Below, one piece after another: positions 25,551-33,681 of a DNA stretch of 64,000 bases. Every line of letters starts with the position of its first letter. Position 1 is the stretch's first letter. The notes under the pieces were generated by a model that worked only from the letters and a program-made list of their open reading frames with translations, made no database searches and had not been told where the DNA came from. The stretch comes from Psychrobacter sp. APC 3426 (GTDB taxonomy: Bacteria; Pseudomonadota; Gammaproteobacteria; Pseudomonadales; Moraxellaceae). The DNA lies in the NCBI RefSeq assembly GCF_030408035.1, contig NZ_JASDCF010000001.1:124001-188000 (forward strand), in the 5' to 3' direction. The position numbers and the translations under genes were made by a program.

Positions 25551-25624
25551 ATGTACTTCTATAAAACAACAAAGTACTTCGATACGCTTAATATACCGTT
25601 ATTTGTTATTCGATACAAGTACTT
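25551..25624. promoter_or_regulatory. Three operator-like palindromes between excisionase and repressor genes
   Basis: The palindrome AAGTACTT occurs at 25572-25579 and 25617-25624, with a one-mismatch version ATGTACTT at 25551-25558. Both perfect copies are next to CGATA or CGATAC. Their position in a divergent promoter, next to a small HTH regulator, suggests they are its operators. Prediction only. Confidence 0.55.
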
Positions 25625-25647
25625 TTTATGAAATAAAGGTTTTTATT

Positions 25648-25872
25648 ATGATTGTGTCTAATTTGCCAGTTTTATTAGCAGAGCGCAGAATGAAGGTTGC
25701 TGATTTGATAAGGATGACAGGCATTAGTAAATCTACAATGCACAAAATCTATAATGAACAGACTTCGCGAATAGATTTTGAAACCATGGATAAGATTTGT
25801 GAAGCACTAGATGTGGGTGTGGGTGAATTATTTACTTATATCCCTAACAAGGCATCAGAAGAAGTTAAATAG
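25648..25872 (+). CDS. Cro/CI (XRE)-family regulator
   Basis: 74 residues from the ATG at 25648, with AAAGG upstream; an in-frame ATG at 25603 lies in the operator region and is unlikely. The whole protein is one helix-turn-helix domain: LLAERRMKVADLIRMTGISK followed by STMHKIYN, then the typical CEALDVGVGELFTYIP end. It probably represses the excisionase/integrase promoter and itself through the nearby AAGTACTT palindromes. It appears to be the last gene of the element on this side. Confidence 0.88.
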   Translation: MIVSNLPVLLAERRMKVADLIRMTGISKSTMHKIYNEQTSRIDFETMDKICEALDVGVGELFTYIPNKASEEVK

Positions 25873-26068
25873 GTGGTAAAGAAAAGTTTGGAGTAGAGGT
25901 CAAATATCGGAGAAGACAAGATAGTGATATTTTAGGTTGGTCACGTTTTAGTCACCATTTGGTCACCGAGCTTTTTTAAGAAAAAAGAATACTGATAAAA
26001 ATAGAGCAGCTACAACACGAATCAAATAGAAGTTTTGCGCTACAACCCTTATAAAATGGGCATAAAAA
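25873..26068. other. Gap between the integrative element and tRNA-Val
   Basis: About 200 bp without a gene. It contains three GGTCAC/GTCAC motifs at about 25938-25968, which could be arm-type or attachment-related repeats. No copy of the tRNA 3' end is visible, so the attachment site is not located. Confidence 0.35.
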
Positions 26069-26095
26069 AAGCCCCAATCATAAAGATTGGGGCTT
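26069..26095 (-). terminator. Terminator of tRNA-Val
   Basis: AAGCCCCAATC / GATTGGGGCTT stem with a 5-base loop, followed on the minus strand by seven T. Almost the same hairpin ends the tRNA-Ser transcript at 47498-47526. Confidence 0.9.
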
Positions 26096-26102
26096 TCGAA
26101 TC

Positions 26103-26179
<77 letters not shown>

Positions 26180-26192
26180 ATTTAGGTCATGC

Positions 26193-26220
26193 ATTTTAGC
26201 AAGTTTTTAAAACTTTGCAA
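26193..26220 (-). promoter_or_regulatory. tRNA-Val promoter
   Basis: On the minus strand TTGCAA (26220-26215), a 16-bp spacer and TAAAAT (26198-26193) sit 14 bases ahead of the tRNA, a good sigma-70-type promoter. Confidence 0.7.
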
Positions 26221-26409
26221 GCCTTTTCTATCACAATATTAACTTATTACCATAATAGTTAATATTGGGCTTTTTATTGAATCAATCAAATGAGCTTTAG
26301 TCCTATCTGGCTATTTTTACTTATCAAAGATAGGCTTCGATTTTGAGAGGCAATCACAATTTTTTATGAAGTCCAAACCTCACTCAAGCTTGTGCTTAAC
26401 TTAACGGTT

Positions 26410-27155
26410 TTACACCAAACTTATATAGTCATAATTGCTTTTAGCCTGCTTTATATCTCTTAAGTCTATATCCACTTCTACGATTTCTTGTGTGGAACCA
26501 AGTTTTTTAATAATCTCTCCAGTTGGAGAGACAACAAGGCTTTCGCCAACAAACTCTCCCCCATGCCCTACGCCCACAGTATTACAGGTAATTACAAAGC
26601 ATTGATTCTCAATGGCACGCGCCTGAGTCAGTACATAATGTGCATTTGCGTAGGGAGACATATTGCCGTTGGGCATAAAAATAATTTCTACACCTTGTTT
26701 TGCCAGTGACCTCGAACCTTCTGGAAATTCTAGCTCAAAGCATATCTGAGCACCGCACACCACGTCATCAATTTGAACGACTGAAAAAGCATCACCTTTG
26801 GTAAATACGCCATCATCATCTAGCCAGAGCTTTGACTTTCTATGCTTATGAATGACTTCTCCATTTTTTATAAAAAACATGAATTATAAAAAGACTGACC
26901 TTGTCTCTCGATATGGCCAATGATTATTGTCGAAGCGGTCTTTTTGCTTGCTATCAGTATGTCTTGAAAATGCGCTTCTGACTGGCGCCACAACTCTTTG
27001 ATATTATCTTGTGTTGGAAAACCAGTAAGCGCGAGCTCGGGGAAAATCATAAAACCCTCGCAGCCTTTATGATCTTCAATTGACTTCAATATCAAGGCGT
27101 TATTTACTGATACTTGATAATCAGTGATATCAATCTGATTAATAACTATTTTCAT
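26410..27155 (-). pseudogene. Nitrilase-superfamily carbon-nitrogen hydrolase, frameshifted
   Basis: Two overlapping frames together form one hydrolase of about 245 residues. The first (27155-26868) carries the catalytic Glu in FPELALTGFP. The second (26880-26410) carries Lys in HKHRKSKLW and the nucleophile Cys in GAQICFELEFPEG. The shift lies in a run of six T (minus strand, about 26874-26879); a seventh T would restore one frame. It could be a true pseudogene, a sequencing slip in the homopolymer, or rarely slippage-corrected. The ATG overlaps the stop of the LysR gene (ATGA), so the two were one operon. Substrate unknown; likely an amide or nitrile. Confidence 0.85.
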
Positions 27156-28060
27156 GATGCTTCCTCTTTTATCCTCTCAACCAAAAAGTCTACGGCCGCT
27201 TTTACTTTTGGCACTAAATAGCGCTGTTTTTGATATAGTAAATAAACGGCCATATCAGCATGTTGCGTGATTGCCAATTCATGCTCAAACTTAAGCGCTT
27301 GCAACTGCCCTGATTCAAGATATGACGCTAACGCCCAGCGAGTTGACATCAGAATGCCCTCACCCTCACAGGCTTTTCTCGCCAGCCATGGCCCATTATT
27401 GGAAATTGCGACCGCTTGCCCTGAGACATCATGCCATTGACCATCCACATGACATAACCAAGGCGTCGGCCCTGTCGGCGCTTTAAAATACAGACCGTTA
27501 TGTTGCTTTAACTCCATCACATTTTTAGGCATACCGTATTTTTCTAAATAGCTTGGTGAAGCGACAGGGATAAACTCATTATCCATGAGTCTTATCGCTA
27601 ATACACGCTCATTAGGTGCGTAACCACCGCGAATAGCGATATCAACATCATCACGTCCCAGCGTTGATAATTCATCACTTAAGCTAACATCTAGAACAAT
27701 CTCAGGGTATAACGCGCTAAATTCATCCAACAATGGCAATAGGATTTTTTCACCAAAGCCCACCATCGAACTAATACGTAAACGTCCCATTGGCGTGGTT
27801 TGGTAACTGCGCACCGTTTCATGGCTTTGCTTTAACTGACTTAGTATTTGCTGTACATCGTTATAATAAATCTGCCCCACTTCTGTCAGTTTGACGATGC
27901 GGGTCGAACGCTTTAATAACGTCGCATCCAAACTCTTTTCCAAATCAGCAACTCGCCTTGAGAGCGATGAGGGCGGCACATCAAACACTTTTGCCGCTTT
28001 GGTAAAGCTACCCGTTTCGGCAACTTTACTGAAATAGCGTATTGCCCGTAATTGATCCAA
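27152..28060 (-). CDS. LysR-family transcriptional regulator
   Basis: About 302 residues from a TTG codon at 28060, favoured because AAGGGGGAAG lies just upstream and the protein then begins with DQLRAIRYFSKVAETGSFTK as in relatives; a GTG at 28084 is the alternative. The N-terminal winged helix shows AAKVFDVPPSSLSRRVADLE. The effector domain follows (about 90-300, with DVDIAIRGG). It is divergent from a GST gene and an MDR-type reductase, and its stop overlaps the start of the hydrolase, so it may control both sides in response to an unknown metabolite. Confidence 0.92.
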   Translation of the reverse strand: MDQLRAIRYFSKVAETGSFTKAAKVFDVPPSSLSRRVADLEKSLDATLLKRSTRIVKLTEVGQIYYNDVQQILSQLKQSHETVRSYQTTPMGRLRISSMVGFGEKILLPLLDEFSALYPEIVLDVSLSDELSTLGRDDVDIAIRGGYAPNERVLAIRLMDNEFIPVASPSYLEKYGMPKNVMELKQHNGLYFKAPTGPTPWLCHVDGQWHDVSGQAVAISNNGPWLARKACEGEGILMSTRWALASYLESGQLQALKFEHELAITQHADMAVYLLYQKQRYLVPKVKAAVDFLVERIKEEAS

Positions 28061-28265
28061 CTCACTTCCCCCTTTAAGAAACACCTACGCATTTTCGCTC
28101 TATTATTGTCTTAAAAGCAATAGTGATTCACATTTACCCTTATATACAAGCCAATTAAAACCAGTAATAATAGATTCAACTTAGACATTGCAGCTTTAGT
28201 TTCGTTTCTCCGGCAATGCTTCGGCAATAAAAACAACAACCACCTTAATAATGGATAACTGACTG

Positions 28266-28952
28266 ATGATTACTTTGCACGGTTTTGCTGCTAGCAACTA
28301 TTACAACCTAGTAAAACATGTCCTTTTATATAAACAACTGCCATTTCAAGAAAATCTAGTCTACGGTGGTAGTGACGAGTTACTGGCAGTTAGTCCAGTT
28401 GGCAAAGTACCTGCTATCACAACGCCTGAGGGCCTTAATCTATCAGAATCGAGTGTCATTTGTGACTTTATCGAAGAGCGTTACCCTGACACTCCTCTAT
28501 ACCCTACAGATGCTGGCGAACGTGCGGTTGTGCGTCAAATCATGAAGATAGCAGAGCTTTATTTAGAGCTGCCAAGCAGACGCCTGATTCCTTTTGCCTT
28601 TTCAGGTACGGCTATTCCTAAGCCTGTTGCAGCGGAAGTACGTCAAGTATTAGAGCGTGGCATTGTTGCTTTAAATCGCCTAAGTCAGTTTTCACCTTGG
28701 ATTGCTGGCGAGCAATTTACCATGGCAGATATCTACGTTTATTACGTTAGCACCATTGTTAGCAATTTTGCCTCAAAGCAACTTGACTGGGATGTATTAG
28801 CAGAGATAGCAGGTATGAAAGAGTGGAACGAAGCGATGAGTCAATCTGCTATTGCTCAAAAAGTAGAAGCAGATCGCTTGGCAAACATGCCTGAGTTTAT
28901 GCAAAAGGTGAAAGAGCAAATTCAAGCAGTCAACGCAGTCAACGCCGATTAG
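28266..28952 (+). CDS. Glutathione S-transferase family protein
   Basis: 228 residues. The N-terminal thioredoxin-like domain is readable (TLHGFAASNYYNLVKHVLLY, then GKVPAITTPEGLNLSESSVI with the cis-Pro and Glu-Ser glutathione contacts). An all-helical C-terminal domain includes FTMADIYVYYVS. It conjugates or reduces using glutathione; the substrate is not predictable. It precedes an MDR-type reductase by about 120 bp and is divergent from the LysR regulator that may control it. Confidence 0.9.
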   Translation: MITLHGFAASNYYNLVKHVLLYKQLPFQENLVYGGSDELLAVSPVGKVPAITTPEGLNLSESSVICDFIEERYPDTPLYPTDAGERAVVRQIMKIAELYLELPSRRLIPFAFSGTAIPKPVAAEVRQVLERGIVALNRLSQFSPWIAGEQFTMADIYVYYVSTIVSNFASKQLDWDVLAEIAGMKEWNEAMSQSAIAQKVEADRLANMPEFMQKVKEQIQAVNAVNAD

Positions 28953-29071
28953 CTTTAGCATTAAAAGAATAAGCTCAAACTAAGCTTTATTTAAATTCAA
29001 CAACACATACTTTGACCAATATAAAAAGTGATTGGTTTAACATCATTAATTATTTGCAGGAGCAAAACACA

Positions 29072-30199
29072 ATGTCAGATACAAACACCCAACTGGTTTC
29101 AACCATCAGCGCAGACAATAAATTAACCTTATCTTTGCAAGACATCGATATGCCGCAGCCAAGTGCTGACGAAGTCGTTGTACGCATTGAAGCCGCGCCA
29201 TTAAACCCGTCTGACCAAGCGGTGTTGTTTAGTGCCGCTGATATGTCCACAGCGACTCAGTTAGGTACAGAAGAGCGTCCCGTTATCACAGCGGACGTTC
29301 CCGCGCAGTTCATGCCAGCGCTGAAAACGCGTGTTGGTAAAGACACACCTGTGGGCAATGAAGGCGCAGGAACCGTGGTTGCAGCGGGCTCATCACCTGC
29401 AGCACAAGCATTGATGGATAAAACAGTAGCGGTGATTGGCGGCGGTACTTATCGTCAATATTTATCTGCTAATGTACAAAGCTGCTTAGTATTAAAAGAC
29501 GGCACAACCGCTAAAGAAGGCGCTTCCTCTTTTGTGAATCCGCTGACTGCACTGGCAATGGTTGAAACCATGCGTGCCGAAGGTCACAAAGCCATCATTC
29601 ATGCGGCAGCTGCCTCTAGCTTGGGTCAAATGCTCAACCGTATTTGTATGGCTGATGGCATTGATTTAATCAACATCGTACGCAAAGAAGAACAAGAAAC
29701 CTTGCTACGTAATATGGGCGCAAAATACGTGGTTAACTCAAGCAAAGATTCTTTCCTTGCTGACTTAACGGCAGCAATTGTTGAAACAGGTGCCACGATT
29801 GCATTTGACCCTATCGGTGGCGGTAAACTAGCCAGCGATATCCTGAACTGTATGGAAGCGGCAATCACTCGCGATGTCGAAGAATACAATGTGTATGGCT
29901 CTAATACATTCAAACAAGTTTATGTTTATGGCGGATTAAACCGTGGCCCTATTACGCTAAATCGTAACTTCGGTTTTGCTTGGGGTGTTAACGGCTTCTT
30001 GTTATTCAATGCACTAGGCAAACTAGGCACTGAAACGGTCATGTCGATGCGTAAACGTGTAGCAGAAGAAATCACCACCACCTTTGCTAGTCGCTACACC
30101 CATGAAGTGTCATTGGCAGAGGCGCTACAATTAGATTCGATAGCAGCTTACTCTAAACAAGCGACAGGCGAGAAATATTTAATCACCCCACAAAGCTAG
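29072..30199 (+). CDS. MDR-superfamily zinc-independent oxidoreductase (quinone oxidoreductase-like)
   Basis: 375 residues from the ATG at 29072 with GCAGGAG upstream; the in-frame ATG at 29012 lacks a ribosome site. The GroES-like fold is seen (VVVRIEAAPLNPSDQAVLF, then GKDTPVGNEGAGTVVAAG) and the Rossmann part carries AAASSLGQMLNRIC and IAFDPIGGGK. The Cys ligands of zinc enzymes are missing, so it is probably an NAD(P)H-dependent enone or quinone reductase. A strong terminator follows. Together with the GST it looks like a small detoxification operon. Confidence 0.85.
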   Translation: MSDTNTQLVSTISADNKLTLSLQDIDMPQPSADEVVVRIEAAPLNPSDQAVLFSAADMSTATQLGTEERPVITADVPAQFMPALKTRVGKDTPVGNEGAGTVVAAGSSPAAQALMDKTVAVIGGGTYRQYLSANVQSCLVLKDGTTAKEGASSFVNPLTALAMVETMRAEGHKAIIHAAAASSLGQMLNRICMADGIDLINIVRKEEQETLLRNMGAKYVVNSSKDSFLADLTAAIVETGATIAFDPIGGGKLASDILNCMEAAITRDVEEYNVYGSNTFKQVYVYGGLNRGPITLNRNFGFAWGVNGFLLFNALGKLGTETVMSMRKRVAEEITTTFASRYTHEVSLAEALQLDSIAAYSKQATGEKYLITPQS

Positions 30200-30236
30200 T
30201 GGCTGTAGAAATAATAGATTTTTAGATTGTAAAAAA

Positions 30237-30260
30237 GCAGATACTATTTACAGTATCTGC
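30237..30260 (+). terminator. Terminator after the MDR oxidoreductase
   Basis: GCAGATACT / AGTATCTGC stem, 6-base loop, followed by seven T. Confidence 0.93.
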
Positions 30261-30305
30261 TTTTTTTGCTTGTATAGTCAAAATACCCTTCAAACGCTAC
30301 AGTAT

Positions 30306-30373
30306 TGCTGATATCAATTTTTTGTAGCCTCTGTCTGCGCAGGCACAGCAAGCAAGGAAAATTGATATCAGCA
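30306..30373. repeat. Long inverted repeat of intergenic type
   Basis: TGCTGATATCAATTTT at 30306-30321 is the perfect complement of 30358-30373. The 36-base interior contains TGTCTGCGCAGGCA, itself a short palindrome. The unit of about 68 bp lies between two genes pointing toward each other. It looks like a chromosomal intergenic repeat (REP-like), but only one copy is in the window. Confidence 0.6.
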
Positions 30374-30457
30374 GTGCGTGATGTATTGATACTGCTTTTC
30401 ACTGACTATATATAACTGTGGTTGTATATGAGATTAATAATATACTAAAAATCTATT

Positions 30458-30880
30458 TTATATTGCCTCTCTAGGTGCAGGCGGCACAGAGTAAGTTCCT
30501 ACCACGTGAGCGACTATGTCGCTTGTGCCTTCCGAATAGAGAGAAACCTCACCTACTATCAGCGTGCGCCCTACTTTCATCAATGTACAATCAGCCATGA
30601 TGCGTGCGTCCGCTGAGGGCTTACGTAAAAAATTAATCGTCAGACTGGTCGTCACTGTTAATGGCACTATGCCTATCCTGCCTAGAATTGCCACATAGAT
30701 AGCCACGTCAGCGATACTCATTAACACAGGTCCAGATACTGTACCGCCTGGACGCAGCTCATCTATGCCAATATCATGGGATAAGGTCGCACCCTTATCG
30801 TCTACTGCCTCGACCACACATTTGGTTTGGGGAAACTCTGTTGCCATAAAGGCGATGATTTCTTCTTTAGTTGCCGACAT
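30458..30880 (-). CDS. PaaI-type hotdog-fold thioesterase
   Basis: 140 residues of a single hotdog fold. The region LRPGGTVSGPVLMSIADVA carries the usual position for the catalytic Asp and substrate contacts, and LTINFLRKPSADARIMADC the central strand. Such enzymes hydrolyse acyl-CoA thioesters; the acyl group is not predictable. AAGGAG lies six bases ahead of the ATG. Transcribed alone. Confidence 0.88.
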   Translation of the reverse strand: MSATKEEIIAFMATEFPQTKCVVEAVDDKGATLSHDIGIDELRPGGTVSGPVLMSIADVAIYVAILGRIGIVPLTVTTSLTINFLRKPSADARIMADCTLMKVGRTLIVGEVSLYSEGTSDIVAHVVGTYSVPPAPREAI

Positions 30881-30981
30881 ACATACTCCTTGTATTTAAC
30901 TGTCCTTATTATTGGCTTACCCACTTTTCTGATTAGGGCGCGTGCTCATTTTAAAAACGATAGCTAATAGCTAATTATTTT

Positions 30982-31932
30982 CTATAGCGAGTCACCTTCT
31001 ATTGCTCGTGTCGTCATTTTTACGCCGCCATAAGTCACCAAAACGACACCAACCGTTATCAACGAGGCACCCAAGAATAATCCCTCAGGTGGCGCCTCAC
31101 CTTGCAAAAAGATAGCCACTGGCACACCGACGACTGCACCTACTGCCCCCAGCAAGCTTAGTAGTACAGGCCCTCCTGTCTTTTGTAGCAAAAACAACAA
31201 CAAAAACTGCCCAGCAAATACGCAAGCTTGCATGACAATCACAGCAATCGGTAACCACTCTCCTCGCGGTACAGCCACGGAGAAGTTGGATAATATAGCA
31301 AACATCAATAACAGTAACGCCGCTGCAATCAACATCCCCGGTGCAAGTGCATTGGGAGATGCGCCCTTAGGCCAGCGTAGGGTTCGATAGATATTACCAA
31401 TGGCTAATAAAACGGGACCACAAAGCGCCATCAAAATCCAAAACATACTGGCATCTGGGGCAGAGAATTTATGCACCGCCAATACACCTGCCCCGCTCAG
31501 CGCTGCTGCTACACCAGCAGCACGAATGATGGTAAAGCGCTCCATCCGCAAAGTCAGTGCAGCAAGATAAGTAAGTAACGGCGGCAGCGAGATAATGAGC
31601 GCGACAAAACCTGCACCTACATGCGGAATAGCAGAAAACAGCAATAAGTTGGAACCAGCCACACTGACCAAGGCGGCGACAAAGTAATACTCAACGCTGC
31701 GTCTGTTGAAAGGGGGCAGCTCATGTCTTATCAGAGCGACAACCAATAATATAATGGCAGCCCCCACAATCGACCAAAACAGAAACGCTAATGGTGTCAA
31801 ACCAATGTCACCAGCATACTTTGCTAAGTTGGTAGATATGCCAATCAGTGCTCCCCCAGCTACCAAGCAAGCAATGGGTATGAACCATGCATTCTTACTA
31901 TGAAATACCTGCTGCACTGTGGATTTACTCAT
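30982..31932 (-). CDS. EamA-family (DMT) transporter
   Basis: 316 residues with ten hydrophobic segments in two EamA repeats (about 20-150 and 165-305), as in drug/metabolite exporters such as RhaT/YdcZ relatives. Typical elements are LTPLAFLFWSIVGAAIILL and SLLGAVGAVVGVPVAIFLQG with APPEGLFLGASLITVGVVLV at the end. The solute is unknown. AGGACAG precedes the ATG. It follows the desaturase-like gene on the same strand by about 50 bp and may be co-transcribed with it. Confidence 0.9.
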   Translation of the reverse strand: MSKSTVQQVFHSKNAWFIPIACLVAGGALIGISTNLAKYAGDIGLTPLAFLFWSIVGAAIILLVVALIRHELPPFNRRSVEYYFVAALVSVAGSNLLLFSAIPHVGAGFVALIISLPPLLTYLAALTLRMERFTIIRAAGVAAALSGAGVLAVHKFSAPDASMFWILMALCGPVLLAIGNIYRTLRWPKGASPNALAPGMLIAAALLLLMFAILSNFSVAVPRGEWLPIAVIVMQACVFAGQFLLLFLLQKTGGPVLLSLLGAVGAVVGVPVAIFLQGEAPPEGLFLGASLITVGVVLVTYGGVKMTTRAIEGDSL

Positions 31933-31986
31933 TAACTGTCCTATGAGGGGTAGCTCTATAGAGAGGATTCTATGCAGTGGCGATAC

Positions 31987-32847
31987 TCATGTTGGCTTAC
32001 CTGGCTGCTTTTTTCGCTTACGAACCAGCAGCTCATTTTGCTCAATCTGTTCTATCTCTAGTGGCGTCAGTCCTTTTTTCTTTTGCTGAAGATAGCGCAA
32101 GTAAGCAGGTATATGCGTTTTACCCAGATACTTGTCGAGATAAGGTAAAAACCCAGCATAGTTGCCTTTGAATTTGGCGTGATGAAAATCGTGATAGACA
32201 GGGCCCTCATAGACGGGGAATAAGTGCGCAGGATTCCATGGAATGTCATAGCCGATATGCCCATCCGCGCCTTCGATTTGACGCAAAATCACCCAAATCC
32301 AAATCACATAAATATGCGCACCGATGACGATTGGCCCAACCAAGGTAAGGGTCGCCGTTAGCGAATACTCTACCCAATGCATATAGTTACCATTGATACC
32401 GCACGTGTTGCGGATACGGTGATGTACGCTATGAATGTTTCTGAGCAGCCATTTATTTTCATGCATATACCGATGCATCCAATAATACAAAAAATCATCT
32501 AGCAGCACGAAAAACAGCAATTGCGCGATGATAATGTACCAAGCGGGCAATGCCCCGTTGTGCACACCAGTCAGCTTTAGCAGAGGCCAGCCAATAACCA
32601 ACAAGGATGCCAAAATAATATTATTGATGACAATGCGTCCGATAGAAGGCAGTAAAAACTTCTTCATCTCAAACGGTTTTTGTTGAATCTTATATTTACG
32701 CAACGATACAGGGTCCAACCAAGCAACCACCGTCCATGGAATCGCCACTGTCAAAAAAGCTGCCATGCTGATGGCAAGTGTCGCCATCGGAAACTGCCAA
32801 AACCAAGGGTCATTATAAAACCCTTGCCAATATGAGAACACATCCAT
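31987..32847 (-). CDS. Fatty acid hydroxylase/sterol desaturase family protein
   Basis: 286 residues, inner-membrane di-iron enzyme. The histidine clusters that hold the metals are visible: HRYMH (about 125), HSVHH (about 139) and HDFHH (about 221). Four to five membrane helices surround them. The C-terminal tail is Lys/Arg-rich (KRKKQPGKP). The reaction should be O2-dependent hydroxylation or desaturation of a lipid; the substrate is unknown. Upstream lies a stray IS605-type end hairpin and the broken amine oxidase gene. Confidence 0.9.
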   Translation of the reverse strand: MDVFSYWQGFYNDPWFWQFPMATLAISMAAFLTVAIPWTVVAWLDPVSLRKYKIQQKPFEMKKFLLPSIGRIVINNIILASLLVIGWPLLKLTGVHNGALPAWYIIIAQLLFFVLLDDFLYYWMHRYMHENKWLLRNIHSVHHRIRNTCGINGNYMHWVEYSLTATLTLVGPIVIGAHIYVIWIWVILRQIEGADGHIGYDIPWNPAHLFPVYEGPVYHDFHHAKFKGNYAGFLPYLDKYLGKTHIPAYLRYLQQKKKGLTPLEIEQIEQNELLVRKRKKQPGKPT

Positions 32848-32882
32848 GTTTCACCTATTGATTGTTATGATATAAACAAAAA

Positions 32883-32917
32883 TAAACCGCCCACTACCTA
32901 TAGAGGTGGAGATTTCT
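32883..32917 (-). mobile_element. Orphan right-end-like hairpin of an IS200/IS605-type element
   Basis: Read on the minus strand, about 27 of 34 positions match the right end of the TnpB element at 33682-34989, including AGAAA, CCACCTCT, TAGGT and GTGGG. No transposase or TnpB is attached to it. It is 78 bp past the stop of the amine oxidase. Probably the scar of a related element; a leftover guide-RNA-like end is possible. Confidence 0.5.
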
Positions 32918-32994
32918 GCCTAAACTAATTCAAACGTATATATGAAAAACCAAACCGTTTTTTGGCTATGCTCGCCTTTCATTCACTCATTGCT

Positions 32995-33681
32995 TCAGCG
33001 CGGCTTGATTGTTTCAGGTAAGCGGGTGACTGCAACCGTTGCTGCATCGATGGCACCTGCGATATAGCCAGGAAAGGCCACTGACCACTCACTTGCGCTA
33101 CCTATTAAACAATCTTGCCAGACGCCTGTCTCTGGCATAGTAGCAGGTGCTACGGCGTGTTGACCATCACCGTTGGCATCCGCAGGAGTCGCTGTGAATA
33201 TGTCAGTCGCCCAATCTTTAATATATTCAGCGGTTGGCGCAGCTGCCGCCTCACCAAACAATCGCACCAATTGCGCGCGGCAATGGGCTTTTAGCCCTGT
33301 TGCAGAGACACTTTGGCGCACGTGAGTAGGAATACCAAAAAATCCAAACAATGCACCCTCTCCATACAGTGCCGAGGCATCATGAATCTCTGTTAAAGGC
33401 CCCACCCCACTGCGCGCTGATCCTGACAATCCTTTTTCTCGCCAAAACGGTGTTTCATATACCGCCACATACTTGGCATGTGGCGCCATCCATGTGGGCG
33501 TCTGCTGCCATTGTTTTGCTAAATCAATCGGCAAGGCCGGCTCAAACGCTATACTATGAGTCACCAAGCGCGGCGGCATTGCCAGCAATATATGCTGCGC
33601 GTGATAAGCGGTCATTTGACCAGTTGATATATCTGTAGAATTGTTTTCGCTCTCGATTTCTATATAGTGCTCAGTCTTGTA
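32995..33681 (-). pseudogene. Flavin amine oxidase, C-terminal part (split by TnpB element)
   Basis: About 228 residues starting YKTEHYIEIESEN at the junction and ending in the FAD-closing region ASEWSVAFPGYIAGAIDAA. It contains HILLAMPPRLVTHSIAFEPA and YVAVYETPFWREKGLSG, typical of the monoamine oxidase fold. Removing 33682-34989 joins it in frame to the N-terminal part at 34990-35496, giving RLTFS-YKTEHY and an enzyme of about 397 residues. So the gene is intact apart from the insertion. Confidence 0.88.

Noticed and set aside
25938-25968. GGTCAC repeats as integrase arm sites
   Set aside because: Three short motifs are not enough without a matching set at the other end of the element.
26866-26885. 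Programmed frameshift in the nitrilase
   Set aside because: No stimulatory structure or family precedent is visible; mutation or sequencing slip is simpler.
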